Of a DNA stretch of 64,000 bases, positions 37,332 to 46,364 are shown piece by piece. The stretch spans positions 124,001 to 188,000 of the forward strand of contig CAWGIX010000013.1 in the NCBI GenBank assembly GCA_963822705.1, read 5' to 3'. The notes beneath the pieces are model-generated. The model was not told the origin of the DNA. It saw nothing but the letters and a program-made list of their open reading frames with translations, and did no database searches. The DNA comes from CAVRQM01 sp963822705. Its GTDB lineage: Bacteria; Pseudomonadota; Alphaproteobacteria; Acetobacterales; Acetobacteraceae. A program made the position numbers and the translations under genes. Position 1 is the stretch's first letter. Every line of letters begins with the position of its first letter.

Positions 37332-37377
37332 CGGCGACGTAGTCGTCCTGCGGGCGCAGCACGATGTCCTCGGGCGC
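37332..37377 (-). pseudogene. Fragment of choV (46 bp)
   Basis: Matches choV at 39396-39441 in 45 of 46 bases and in the same orientation; it encodes the ATPase segment APEDIVLRPQDDYVA. It stands between element copy 2 and the chrA stop. No other part of an ABC gene is present here, so it is a leftover, and with the intact gene it forms a direct repeat around chrA. Confidence 0.85.
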
Positions 37378-37430
37378 TTTTCGCTTTTTTCCTCGGCCAA
37401 CTCGGTCAGCCTGAGAGCGTCCGCGGTCCG

Positions 37431-38870
37431 TCAGACCAGACCGAACGCGAGGTGAAGCGCCACGCCGGCAACGGCGCAGGCGAGCAACGTGGGGATCATC
37501 CCCGCCTTGAACCGGAAGATGGCGACCGCGGCCGCCGCGGACAGCGCGAGCGCCCACGGGTCGAGGCTCGAGAGGAGCGGCACGTCGAAGGACAGGCCGA
37601 AGCCATGCACCGGGCGAGCCTGGCGGAACCAGGTGTGCAGCGCGAACCAGACGGCCAGGTTCAGGATGACGCCGACCACGGCCGCGGTGATGGCGGCCAG
37701 TGCCCCGCTCAGCGCCTTGTTGCCGCGCAGCCGCTCGATGAAGGGTGCGCCGAGGAAGATCCACAAAAAGCACGGCGTGAACGTGACCCAGGTGGTCAGC
37801 AGACCGCCCAGCGTACCCGCCAGCATCGGGTGCAGCGCGCCCGGGTCGCGGTAGGCGGCCATGAAGCCCACGAACTGGGTGACCATGATAAGCGGCCCGG
37901 GCGTGGTCTCCGCCATGCCGAGCCCGTCGAGCATCTCGCCCGGCCGGAGCCAGTGGTAGTGCTGGACCGCCTGCTGGGCGACGTAGGCGAGCACCGCGTA
38001 GGCGCCGCCGAACGTGACCACCGCCATCTCGCTGAAGAACAGGGCGATGCGGGAAAAAGTGTTGTCCGTGCCGAGTGTCAGCAGCAGGGCGGCGACGGGG
38101 GCGAGCCAAAGCAACAGCCATACGGCCGCCGCCTTCCAGGCGCGTGCGGCAGTCACCTGCGCGTGGGCCGGCATGCGCTCGCCGAGCAGGCTGTCGGCCT
38201 CGGCCAGCCCCTTCGCGCTACCGGCTCCGTGCCCGCCGCCGATCTGGAACAGCCGGGAGCCAGCCCGGGTGCCGAGCCAGCCCAGCAGCCCGGCCGCGAC
38301 GATGACGAGGGGAAAGGGGATGCCCAGAAAGAAGATGCCGACGAACGCCGCCGCCGCGATGCCGAGCATCGCCCGGTTCTTCAGCGCCCGAGAACCGACC
38401 CGGACCACGGCCTGGACAACGACGGCCAGCACCGCCGCCTTGAGGCCGAAGAACAGCGCGGCGACCGCGCCGACATGGCCCCAGCCCGCGTAGAGGTAGC
38501 TGAGCGCCATGATGCAGACGAGGCCGGGCAACACGAACAGGCCGCCGGCCATGATGCCGCCCCGAACGCCGTGCATCAGCCAGCCGATGTAGATGGCGAG
38601 CTGCTGGGCCTCCGGGCCGGGCAGGAGGTTGCAGTAGCTCAGCGCGTGCAGGAACCGGGCCTCGCCGATCCAGCGCTTCTCGTCCACGACGATGCGGTGC
38701 TTGACCGCGATCTGTCCGGCCGGGCCGCCGAACGAGAGCGCGGCGACACGCAGCCACACCCGCAGAGCCGCCGCGAAGCTGACGCCGTGACCAGCCGTCG
38801 CGTCCCGGGCGTCATCCGTGCCGGCGAGCGCCGCAGCCGGGCTTTCTCCGGGCGTGACGATCGCGGTCAT
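37431..38870 (-). CDS. chrA: Chromate transporter ChrA (two-domain)
   Basis: Inner-membrane chromate efflux protein of 479 residues. Both CHR domains are present: the N-terminal one with ALSFGGPAGQIAVKHRIVVD and NLLPGPEAQQLAIYIGW, and the C-terminal one with VVTFGGAYAVLAYVAQQAV and AETTPGPLIMVTQFVGFMAA. I chose ATG 38870 because GGGAGAA lies seven bases upstream; the frame is open further, to 38966. No chrB regulator or superoxide dismutase gene is adjacent. It sits between the 46-bp choV fragment and intact choV, which suggests that it arrived by recombination. Confidence 0.95.
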   Translation of the reverse strand: MTAIVTPGESPAAALAGTDDARDATAGHGVSFAAALRVWLRVAALSFGGPAGQIAVKHRIVVDEKRWIGEARFLHALSYCNLLPGPEAQQLAIYIGWLMHGVRGGIMAGGLFVLPGLVCIMALSYLYAGWGHVGAVAALFFGLKAAVLAVVVQAVVRVGSRALKNRAMLGIAAAAFVGIFFLGIPFPLVIVAAGLLGWLGTRAGSRLFQIGGGHGAGSAKGLAEADSLLGERMPAHAQVTAARAWKAAAVWLLLWLAPVAALLLTLGTDNTFSRIALFFSEMAVVTFGGAYAVLAYVAQQAVQHYHWLRPGEMLDGLGMAETTPGPLIMVTQFVGFMAAYRDPGALHPMLAGTLGGLLTTWVTFTPCFLWIFLGAPFIERLRGNKALSGALAAITAAVVGVILNLAVWFALHTWFRQARPVHGFGLSFDVPLLSSLDPWALALSAAAAVAIFRFKAGMIPTLLACAVAGVALHLAFGLV

Positions 38871-39021
38871 GGCGTTTTCTCCCGCACAGCCCGGGTCTGA
38901 CGTTGCCGCGTCGGCCAGTCGTGCGTCTACTCCGTCGCGTCCGGCTCCAGCGATAGAAGGCGCCATGGAGCGCGAGGCCGGCTTCCAGTTGGATCAGGGC
39001 CGATGCGGAGTGATGTTTCGC

Positions 39022-40204
39022 TCACGCCGCCTGCCGCGTCTCAGGGACGGTTTGAGCGAGAGCGCCGCCCGATAGCGCGGCGAATATATCCGCCCCGTCA
39101 CACACGCCGAGCAGCTTTTCGTCAACCCCGACCAGCACCGGGTGCCCGCTGGAGCCGCACTGTGCGGCCACGTCGCGCAACGACATGTCGGGCGCCACCC
39201 GCGCCAAAACCGCGCGGCCGATCGGCACTCCGGCATGGCGGACGAGCTGCACGCCACCCGCCTCGTCCATCACTGCCGCGTAGTGTCCGGCCCGGTCCAG
39301 CAGCACAGCCCCATCCGTGCGCACCAGCGCCGCCACCGGTCGCATCACATGCGACGCCTGCAGCACCGAGAGCGGATTGATGTGGCGCACGAACTCGGCG
39401 ACGTAGTCGTTCTGCGGGCGCAGCACGATGTCCTCGGGCGCGCCCTGCTGCACGATGCGTCCACCCTCCATGATCGCCACGCGATCGCCGAGCTTCATCG
39501 CCTCGTCCAGATCGTGGCTGACGAACAGGATGGTCTTTTTCACCCGCGATTGCAGTTCCAGCAGCTCGTCCTGCAGTTTGGTGCGGATCAGCGGGTCGAG
39601 CGCGGAAAACGGCTCGTCCATCAGCAGCACGTCGGCACTGGTGGCGAACGCGCGGGCCAAGCCGACACGCTGCTGCATGCCGCCCGACAATTCGCTGGCG
39701 TAGCGGCCGGCCCAGTCGGACAGGCCCACCAGCGCGAGTTGTTCGTCCACCACGCGCAACCGCTCGGCCGTGCCCATGCCGCGCAGCTCCAGCCCGAACG
39801 CCACGTTGTCGCGCACCGTGCGCCACGGCAGCAGGGCGAATTGCTGGAACACCATGGCCAGCCGCTCGCGGCGGATGGTGCGCAAGGTGCCCGAGTCGCA
39901 GCGCGCCACGTCCACCACCGCGCTCGCCGTGCTGCACCAGCACTTTGCCGCGGGTGGCGGCGACCAAGCCGTTCGCCGCGCGCAAAAGGGTGGATTTGCC
40001 GGAGCCGGACAGGCCCATAAGCACGCAGATTTCGCCCGGAGGCACGGCCAGAGTTGCACCGGCCACGCCCAGCACGGCGCCGGTCGCCTGGGCGATGGCG
40101 GCGCGGTCAAAACCGCGGTCCAGCAGCGCCAGCGCCTCGCGGGTGCGCCGGCCGCGCGGCGCGAACAGGATGTCCACGTCCTCGAAGGCCAGCGCAGGCG
40201 TCAT
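39022..40204 (-). CDS. choV: Choline/betaine ABC ATPase ChoV (ProV type); one frame break
   Basis: Cytoplasmic ATPase of an osmoprotectant-type importer, about 394 residues. The long N-terminus typical of ChoV is present (EALALLDRGFDRAAIAQATG). Then come Walker A GLSGSGKSTLLRAANGL, VFQQFALLPWRTVRDNVAFG, the signature ELSGGMQQRVGLARAFA and Walker B VLLMDEPFSALDPL. The C-terminal 100 residues are CBS-like regulatory repeats (VAALVRTDGAVLLDRAG and GHPVLVGVDEKLLGVCDG). An extra base near 39925 splits GKVLVQHGE from AVVDVARCDS. The ATG overlaps the choW stop (ATGA). Confidence 0.9.
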
Positions 40205-41058
40205 CGCGGATTGAGCGTTTCCGGGGGGCGGCAGATGCGGTCGAGCAGCACCGCCACCAGCACGATGGCGAACCCGGCCTCGAACCCCATGCCGACGCGC
40301 ACCGTGTTCAGCGCGCGCACCACCGGCACGCCCAGGCCGCCGGCGCCGACCAGGGCGGCGATCACCACCATGGACAGCGACAGCATGATGCACTGGGTGA
40401 TCCCGGCGATGATGGTCGGCCGCGCCGAAGGCAGTTCCACCTTCCACAGCAACTGCCACGAAGTGGCGCCGAACGCGCGGCCCGCCTCCAGCAGCGGCGA
40501 GGGCACGCTTTCGATGCCGAGCTGGGTCAGGCGCACCGGCGCCGGCAGGGCGAAGATCACGGTGGAGATCAGGCCCGGCACGGTGCCCAGCCCGAACAGC
40601 ACCAAGGTGGGCAGCAGGTAGACGAAAGTCGGCAGGGTCTGCATCAGGTCGAGCAGCGGCCGCAGCGCGTGCCGCAGCCAGGCGTGGTGCGCCGAGGCGA
40701 TCCCCAGCGGCACGCCGATCAGGGTGGAGACGGTCGCCGACCAGAGCACCAGCGACAGCGTCTCCATGGTCGCTTCCCAGTAGCCTTGGTTCAGGATGAA
40801 CAGCAGCGCCAGCGCGGTGAACACGCCGAGCTGCCAGGAACGGCGCAGCCACCACGCGAACAGCGCCAGTGCGAGGATCAGCAGCGGCGCCGGCACCGCT
40901 TCCAGCAGACCGGTCAGGCCGTCGACCAGAAAACCGATGACGGCGGCCAGCAGGTCGAAGGCGGCGGCGCTATGGTTCTTGATCGACTCGACCCAGTCGG
41001 CCATCCAGGCGCCGACCGGGATTTTGTGATCCGTGATCCAGCCGACCAGGCGGTCCAT
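40201..41058 (-). CDS. choW: Choline/betaine ABC permease ChoW (ProW type)
   Basis: Encodes 285 residues, intact, with about seven membrane segments. It shows the ProW-type N-terminus VGWITDHKIPVGAWMADWVE, then MQTLPTFVYLLPTLVLFGLG and the coupling region LLEAGRAFGATSWQLLWKVE, ending LVGAGGLGVPVVRALN and a final helix. It lies between choX (16 bases upstream) and choV (4-base overlap) and works as a homodimer with ChoV. Confidence 0.94.
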   Translation of the reverse strand: MDRLVGWITDHKIPVGAWMADWVESIKNHSAAAFDLLAAVIGFLVDGLTGLLEAVPAPLLILALALFAWWLRRSWQLGVFTALALLFILNQGYWEATMETLSLVLWSATVSTLIGVPLGIASAHHAWLRHALRPLLDLMQTLPTFVYLLPTLVLFGLGTVPGLISTVIFALPAPVRLTQLGIESVPSPLLEAGRAFGATSWQLLWKVELPSARPTIIAGITQCIMLSLSMVVIAALVGAGGLGVPVVRALNTVRVGMGFEAGFAIVLVAVLLDRICRPPETLNPR

Positions 41059-41074
41059 GGCAGCGCCGCCGCTG

Positions 41075-42025
41075 TCAGGCGCCGATGCCCATCTTCGCCT
41101 TTACCGCCGCCAGGCCGGGCTTGCCGTCGATGGTGGTGACGCCGTCCAGCCATTTGTCCAGCACCGCCGGATTGGCTTTCACCCACGCCTCGCCGGCCTT
41201 GGCGGGGTCCTCGTTGTTGTCGTTGATGGCGGTCATGATGGCGTCTTCCATCGGCAGCGTGAACTTCATGTTCTGCAGCAGCTTGCCGATGTTCGGGCAT
41301 TCCTGGACGTAGCCGGCGCGCACGTTGGTGTAGACCGTGGCGCCGCCGTAGTTCGGCCCGAACGTGGAATTGCCGCCGGTGAGGTAGCTCATGTCGAATT
41401 TCTTGTTCATGGGATGCGGCTCCCAGCCCAAAAACACGATCGGCTTTTTCGCCCGATAGGCGCGCTCCACCTCGGCCAGCATGCCTTGCTCGCTGCTCTC
41501 GACCAGCTGGAATTTGCCCAGGTCGTCGGTGTTGGCCTTGATCAGGTCGAGCACATGGCGGTTGCCGTCGTTGCCCGGCTCGATGCCGTAGATTTTCCAG
41601 CCGAGCTTGTCGCCGAATTTGTGGATGTCGGCGAAATCGTGCAGGCCCTGGTCGTAGGTGTAGGTGGGCACGGCCATCGTGTATTTGGCGCCGTCGAGAT
41701 TGTCGGTGACGATGTCGACCGACTTGTCATCGACGAAGGGTTTGCGGTCCGCCTCCATGGACGGCATCCAGTTGCCCAAAAAGATGTCGATGTCCTTGTT
41801 CTTCAGCGACTGGTAGGTCACCGGAACCGACAGCACGGTGATTTTCGGCGTGTAGCCCAGATCCTGCAGCAGCAGCCCGGTCAGTGCCGTGGTGGCGGTG
41901 ACGTCGGTCCAGCCGATGTCCGAAAAGCGCGGCGACTTGCAGGCGGCCGGATCGGCGGCGCGGACCGGTGTCGCCAACAGGCCGACGCTACACAGGGCCG
42001 CGGCGGCCAGAAGCGCGTTACGCAT
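41075..42025 (-). CDS. choX: Choline-binding periplasmic protein ChoX
   Basis: Encodes 316 residues: signal peptide MRNALLAAAALCSVGLLATP, cleavage near VRA-ADP, then an OpuAC/ChoX fold. Characteristic segments are IGWTDVTATTALTGLLLQDL, DIFLGNWMPSMEADRKPF and VPTYTYDQGLHDFADIHKFG. These aromatic positions are those that cage the quaternary ammonium group in the family. The ribosome site GGAGGGGAG is very strong, in keeping with an abundant binding protein. First gene of choXWV. Choline is favoured over glycine betaine, judged from overall pattern. Confidence 0.88.
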   Translation of the reverse strand: MRNALLAAAALCSVGLLATPVRAADPAACKSPRFSDIGWTDVTATTALTGLLLQDLGYTPKITVLSVPVTYQSLKNKDIDIFLGNWMPSMEADRKPFVDDKSVDIVTDNLDGAKYTMAVPTYTYDQGLHDFADIHKFGDKLGWKIYGIEPGNDGNRHVLDLIKANTDDLGKFQLVESSEQGMLAEVERAYRAKKPIVFLGWEPHPMNKKFDMSYLTGGNSTFGPNYGGATVYTNVRAGYVQECPNIGKLLQNMKFTLPMEDAIMTAINDNNEDPAKAGEAWVKANPAVLDKWLDGVTTIDGKPGLAAVKAKMGIGA

Positions 42026-42142
42026 GGTGTTCTCCCCTCCTTGGTGGTCTTTGGCGGATGAGTGCACATCGTCGGCGCGTTGGCCAGTATTGCGCCGCGT
42101 GCGGTTGTGGCGGGCGGCGCGCCGCAGCAGACTCCTTCCGGC

Positions 42143-43067
42143 ATGTCGGCTTTGGTGTTTTCCCGCACGCGCCCGTTCATCGGCGCAACGGCGACCGCCG
42201 GCATGATATTGGGGGCGGTCGCCTATGCGTTCTTCGCCGGCCACGACGCCGCCATAAAATACCTGGTTTCCGGACTGGGGCACACGCCCCTGCCGGTCTG
42301 GCAGGTGCTGAGCGTGCGCAGCGCTTTCATTGTGGGTGCGACGATTGCCGCCGGCAGGACCGCGATGCTGGCGCGGGCGGTCGCAACACCGCTGAAGCTG
42401 CCGCTGCTGGGCCGGGCGCTGATCTCGCTCACGGCCTGGCTGCTGTACCTATTCGTCGGCGCGCGCGCTGCCGCTGGCGCAACTGCTGACGTTGTATTTC
42501 GCAGCACCGATCATCACCAGCCTGTTGGCCATGCCCCTGCTGGGCGAGCGCGTGCCGCCGGCGCGCTGGATATCCGTGGCGCTGGGGTTCTCCGGCGTGG
42601 TGATCGCCTGCGACCCTGGCGGGCTGAGCTTTTCCTGGGCCACGGTGTCGGTGCTGATGGCGGCGACGTGCTGGGGGATCGGCATCATCCTGATGCGCCA
42701 GATCGCGCGCCGCGAAAGCACTTTGCTGCAGATGTTCTATACCAATGGCGTGTTCCTGGTCGCCACGGCGGCGGCCACGGCATGGCGGCACCAGTGGCCG
42801 GACCTGTTCCAGGTCGGGCTCTTGGCCGGCATTTGCGCAGCCGGGGCGTTTGGCCAGTTCTGCCTGTTCGAGGGCGCCCGCCGCGCCCCCGCCTCGGTCA
42901 TGGCGACGGTGGAGTACAGCGCCCTGATCTGGGCGTTCGTGCTGGGATTGCTGGTCTTTGGGGATGTACCGCGGACGCCGGTTTTCGTCGGCGCCGGGTT
43001 GATTCTGGCGGCAGGCGCCTGGCTGCTTGTTTCCGAACAGCGCCGGGCGGCTGCGGGCCGGGCTTGA
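42143..43067 (+). CDS. EamA/DMT-family transporter; one frame break
   Basis: Drug/metabolite-type membrane protein of about 308 residues with ten hydrophobic segments in two EamA halves. It begins with GMILGAVAYAFFAGHDAAIK and LPVWQVLSVRSAFIVGATIA. After a frame change near 42465 (GAR then ALPLAQLLTLYFAAPIITSL) it continues with PARWISVALGFSGVVIACD and, in the second half, SVMATVEYSALIWAFVLGLL. Substrate unknown; relatives export amino acids or metabolites. The gene is divergent from choX. Start ATG 42143 is tentative; no clear ribosome site. Confidence 0.8.
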
Positions 43068-43173
43068 GGATTGTCGTCGGCTTTGACACCATGGACTTGT
43101 ACGCGGCCGTGACCTGGCACGACGTTTGAAGGCGACCGATTGCCTTTACCCGGATGAAGAGGGCCGCCCCGTC

Positions 43174-44298
43174 ATGTCCGACCGATACAGAATGCCCCGC
43201 CGTGCCCTGCTCCAGGGAACAGTTTTTGGAGCGGCCGGCCTAGGCGCTTCCGCCGGGACAAACCGCACGGTTTTGGCGGCAAACACGGTTACGGTCGGCT
43301 TCATCTATGTCGGATCGCGCGACGACTACGGCTATAATCAGGCGCAGGCAGCGGGTGCCGCAGCCGTCAGAACCATGCCGGGCGTCCGCGTGCTCGAGGA
43401 GGAACGGGTTCCCGAAACGGTCGATGTGCAAAACACCATGGAAAGCATGATCGTGCAGGACGGCGCGACCCTGCTGTTCGCGACCTCGTTCGGCTATTTC
43501 GATCCCTATGTCCTGAAACTCGCGAAGCAATATCCGGCGATCACGTTTCTGAACTGCGGCGGCCTGTGGAAGGCCGGCATGCCGGAGAACGCGCACAGTT
43601 ATTTCGGCTATATCGACGAGCCCGAATATCTGGCCGGCATCGTTGCCGCCCATGTCACCAAAACCAAGAAATTCGGTTTTGTGGCGTCCAAGCCAATCCC
43701 GCTGGTGTTGCGCAACATCAACGCCTACACGCTCGGCGCGCGGTCCGTCGATGCGTCCATCACCACGCAGGTCATTTTCACGGGCGAATGGTCCATGCCG
43801 GTCAAGGAGGCCGAGGCTACCAACAGTTTGGCCGACCAGGGGATCGACGTCGTGACCTGCCATGTCGACAGCCCCAAGATCGTGATCGAGACGGCGGAAA
43901 AGCGCGGCCTGTTCACCACCGGCTACCACGCCAGCCAGGCGGCCCTGGCGCCAAAAGGTTATTTGACCGGCGCGGAATGGAACTGGGAGGGACTTGACCC
44001 GAAACTGGTCGCCGATTTCATGGCCGGCACCCCGATCGCCAACATCGTTCGCGGCGGACTGAAGCAAGGGATCGTGAAAATTTCCGCGTACACCGCCATC
44101 GTTCCCGATGCCGCTCGCAAGGCGGCGGACGCGGCGAAGGCAGGGCTGATCGACGGCACGCTGGTGATCTTCAAGGGACCGATCAAGGACAACAGGGGCA
44201 ATGTCGTCATCGCCGCCGGTGACGCGAAAACCCAGGCAGACATCAGCCTCGAATCGATGAACTACCTCGTCGAGGGCGTGAACGGCCCGGGGGCCTGA
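43174..44298 (+). CDS. BMP-family (nucleoside-type) ABC binding protein
   Basis: Encodes 374 residues. It starts with a twin-arginine-like signal MPRRALLQGTVFGAAGLGAS and the mature protein begins near VTVGFIYVGSRDDYGYNQAQ, the hallmark of basic-membrane-protein (Med/BmpA) lipoprotein relatives that bind purine nucleosides. Also seen are AITFLNCGGLWKAGMPENAH and SYFGYIDEPEYLAGIVAAHV, plus KFGFVASKPIPLVLRNINAY. It lacks a lipobox cysteine. The two permeases and a double ATPase follow, giving a complete importer. The ligand may be a nucleoside or related base. Confidence 0.9.
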   Translation: MSDRYRMPRRALLQGTVFGAAGLGASAGTNRTVLAANTVTVGFIYVGSRDDYGYNQAQAAGAAAVRTMPGVRVLEEERVPETVDVQNTMESMIVQDGATLLFATSFGYFDPYVLKLAKQYPAITFLNCGGLWKAGMPENAHSYFGYIDEPEYLAGIVAAHVTKTKKFGFVASKPIPLVLRNINAYTLGARSVDASITTQVIFTGEWSMPVKEAEATNSLADQGIDVVTCHVDSPKIVIETAEKRGLFTTGYHASQAALAPKGYLTGAEWNWEGLDPKLVADFMAGTPIANIVRGGLKQGIVKISAYTAIVPDAARKAADAAKAGLIDGTLVIFKGPIKDNRGNVVIAAGDAKTQADISLESMNYLVEGVNGPGA

Positions 44299-44315
44299 TC
44301 GACCGCGTGGCCGCC

Positions 44316-45443
44316 ATGAGCGCCGGCAGCGGCGTCTCCATCCGTCTCCTGATCGTTGGAGAGACGGTCCTGGTTCCCGTGCTTGCCATTCTGGTGAGCC
44401 TGCTGGTGTTTGGCGTTTTTATCGCCGTCTCCGGTCACGATGCCGTTTCGGCGTATCGGTTCATGTATGTCGGGGCGTTCGGGTCGTGGTTCTCGTGGCA
44501 GAACACTTTGCAGCGGGCGGCGCCGCTGCTGCTGACGGCCTTGTGCACCGCGCTGCCGGCGCAAATGGGATTGGTGATTATCGGCGGCGAGGGCGCATTC
44601 GTCGCGGGCGGTCTCATGGCCGTGACGGTCGGGCTGCCGATGGCGGATGCCGGGGTGCCGCCGCTGGCCGCACAATTCGGCATGGCAATGGCCGGCATGA
44701 TAGCGGGCGCCGCGACCATCGCGCTGGCCGGGGGCCTTCGCCATTGGCGCGGGGTGAACGAGACGATCTCGTCGCTGTTCATCGGTTACGTGATGATTGC
44801 CGTGATGAACCAGCTGGTCGAAGGCGTCATGCGCGACCCGACCAGCCTGAACAAGCCCTCCACCCGCGCGCTTCCCGATGCCTACATGCTGGGCAACTTG
44901 CCGGGTCTGAACGTGCATGTCGGGCTGGTCTTTGGCCTTGCGGCGTGCGTCCTGGCCTATGTCCTTATGGCGCACACCACGTTCGGCTTTGCTGCCCGGA
45001 TCGTGGGCGGCAATCCCCGGGCCGCCCGCATGGCGGGACTTCCGGTCGGCCGGCTGGTGATGGTGGTCTGCGCCTTGGGCGGTGCGGCGGCGGGTCTCGG
45101 GGGCATGGTCGAGCTGGCGGCCGTGCAGGGGCGGGTCAATGCGGACCTTGCCGCCGGGTACGGATTGACCGGCGTTCTGGTGGCCTTTTTGGCGCGGCAA
45201 AATCCGCTGGCGATTATTCCGGTGGCAGTGCTGCTGGGCGGCATCGGCGCCAGCGGCGGCATGCTGCAACGACGGCTTGGCCTGCCCGAGTCCGCAGTGT
45301 TGGTGCTGCAAGGCATTCTGTTCGTGGTGCTGCTGGCCAGCCAGGGGTTTTCGGTCCGCGTGCTGCCGCGAGGGTTTTTTCGACGTAATCGGCTTGCGCG
45401 TGCCTCGCCCCCAAGCACACCGGCAACGCAGGCTTCACCGTGA
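44316..45443 (+). CDS. Nucleoside-type ABC permease 1
   Basis: Inner-membrane permease of about 375 residues in the BPD_transp_2 (LivHM/Rbs-like) superfamily. Visible: GAFGSWFSWQNTLQRAAPLL, the conserved VIIGGEGAFVAGGLMAVTVG and FAARIVGGNPRAARMAGLPV, with about nine helices. The first possible start is GTG 44307; I use the ATG at 44316, 18 bases after the binding-protein stop. The end overlaps the second permease (GTGA). The tail after RVLPRGFF is unusually polar and may be variable. Confidence 0.88.
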   Translation: MSAGSGVSIRLLIVGETVLVPVLAILVSLLVFGVFIAVSGHDAVSAYRFMYVGAFGSWFSWQNTLQRAAPLLLTALCTALPAQMGLVIIGGEGAFVAGGLMAVTVGLPMADAGVPPLAAQFGMAMAGMIAGAATIALAGGLRHWRGVNETISSLFIGYVMIAVMNQLVEGVMRDPTSLNKPSTRALPDAYMLGNLPGLNVHVGLVFGLAACVLAYVLMAHTTFGFAARIVGGNPRAARMAGLPVGRLVMVVCALGGAAAGLGGMVELAAVQGRVNADLAAGYGLTGVLVAFLARQNPLAIIPVAVLLGGIGASGGMLQRRLGLPESAVLVLQGILFVVLLASQGFSVRVLPRGFFRRNRLARASPPSTPATQASP

Positions 45444-46364
45444 GCGCCGCATTGGGGTTTTGGACGGTGCCGATCGCCATTCTCGGCGGCGCCATCCGTG
45501 TCTCGACACCATTCCTGTTCGTCAGTCTCGGCGAACTGGTCACGGAAAAAAGCGGCCGCATCAACCTGGGGCTCGAGGGCACCCTGGTGATGGGGGCGAT
45601 GTCGGGTTTTGGCGTCGCCTATGTCACGGGTTCGCCCTGGCTCGGCGTGCTGGCCGCGGGGCTCGTCGGCACAGTGTTCGGCGCGCTGCATGCAGGCATT
45701 TGTTCCATGCCCGGGGTGAACGATATCGCGGTCGGGATTGCCCTGGTGCTGCTTGGCACCGGACTGGCCTTTACCCTGGGCAAGCCTTTCGTACAACCCC
45801 GCGCGCCGACGCTGCCGTCGTTTGATTTCGGTTTCTGGACCGACATTCCGCAGTTGCGCGCGGCACTTCAGGTCAATGTGCTGTTCGTCATCGGCGTATT
45901 GGCAGCACCCGCGCTGCGCTGGGCGCTGGCCACGACGCGCTGGGGACTGATCGTGCGCATGGTCGGTGACTCGTCGGATGCCGCCCGCGCCATGGGATAT
46001 TCGCCGCTGCGCGTCCGGTTGGCGGCAACCTGCTATGGCGGGTTCATGGCGGGCGTCGGGGGCTCGTTTCTGTCGCTGTACCTATCCCGGAAGCTGGAAC
46101 GAAGGCCTGTCCAGCGGCCAGGGTTTTACCGCCGTGGCGCTGGTGATCTTTGCCCGCTGGCGGCCGATGGCCTGTCTCTGGGCGTCGTTGCTGTTCGGGG
46201 GCGCCGGCGCGCTCGGCCCCGCATTGCAGGCGGTCGGCGTGACCTCCGGCTATTACCTGTTCAACGCCGCGCCCTACGTGCTGACCCTGGTCATCATGGT
46301 TCTGTCGTCCTCCTCGCGCCGTCGCCTGGCGGGGGCTCCGGGCGAGTTGGGCGTCACGCGCTGA
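45440..46364 (+). CDS. Nucleoside-type ABC permease 2; one frame break
   Basis: Second permease, about 308 residues. It begins MSAALGFWTVPIAILGGAIR and contains LVTEKSGRINLGLEGTLVMG, typical for these permeases, and GICSMPGVNDIAVGIALVLL. An extra base near 46108 shifts the frame: LSLYLSR is followed after the slip by WNEGLSSGQGFTAVALVIFA and RWRPMACLWASLLFGGA. The end overlaps the ATPase start (TGATG). Together with permease 1 it forms the transmembrane heterodimer. Confidence 0.88.

Noticed and set aside
37332..37377. choV fragment as a small ORF
   Set aside because: Too short, no start, and 45/46 identical to the intact gene; it is a duplicated remnant.
36906..38900. 664-codon frame on the plus strand opposite the element and chrA
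   Set aside because: It spans two unrelated real genes, and its Glu/Gln/Arg/His-rich low-complexity sequence is antisense of membrane helices.
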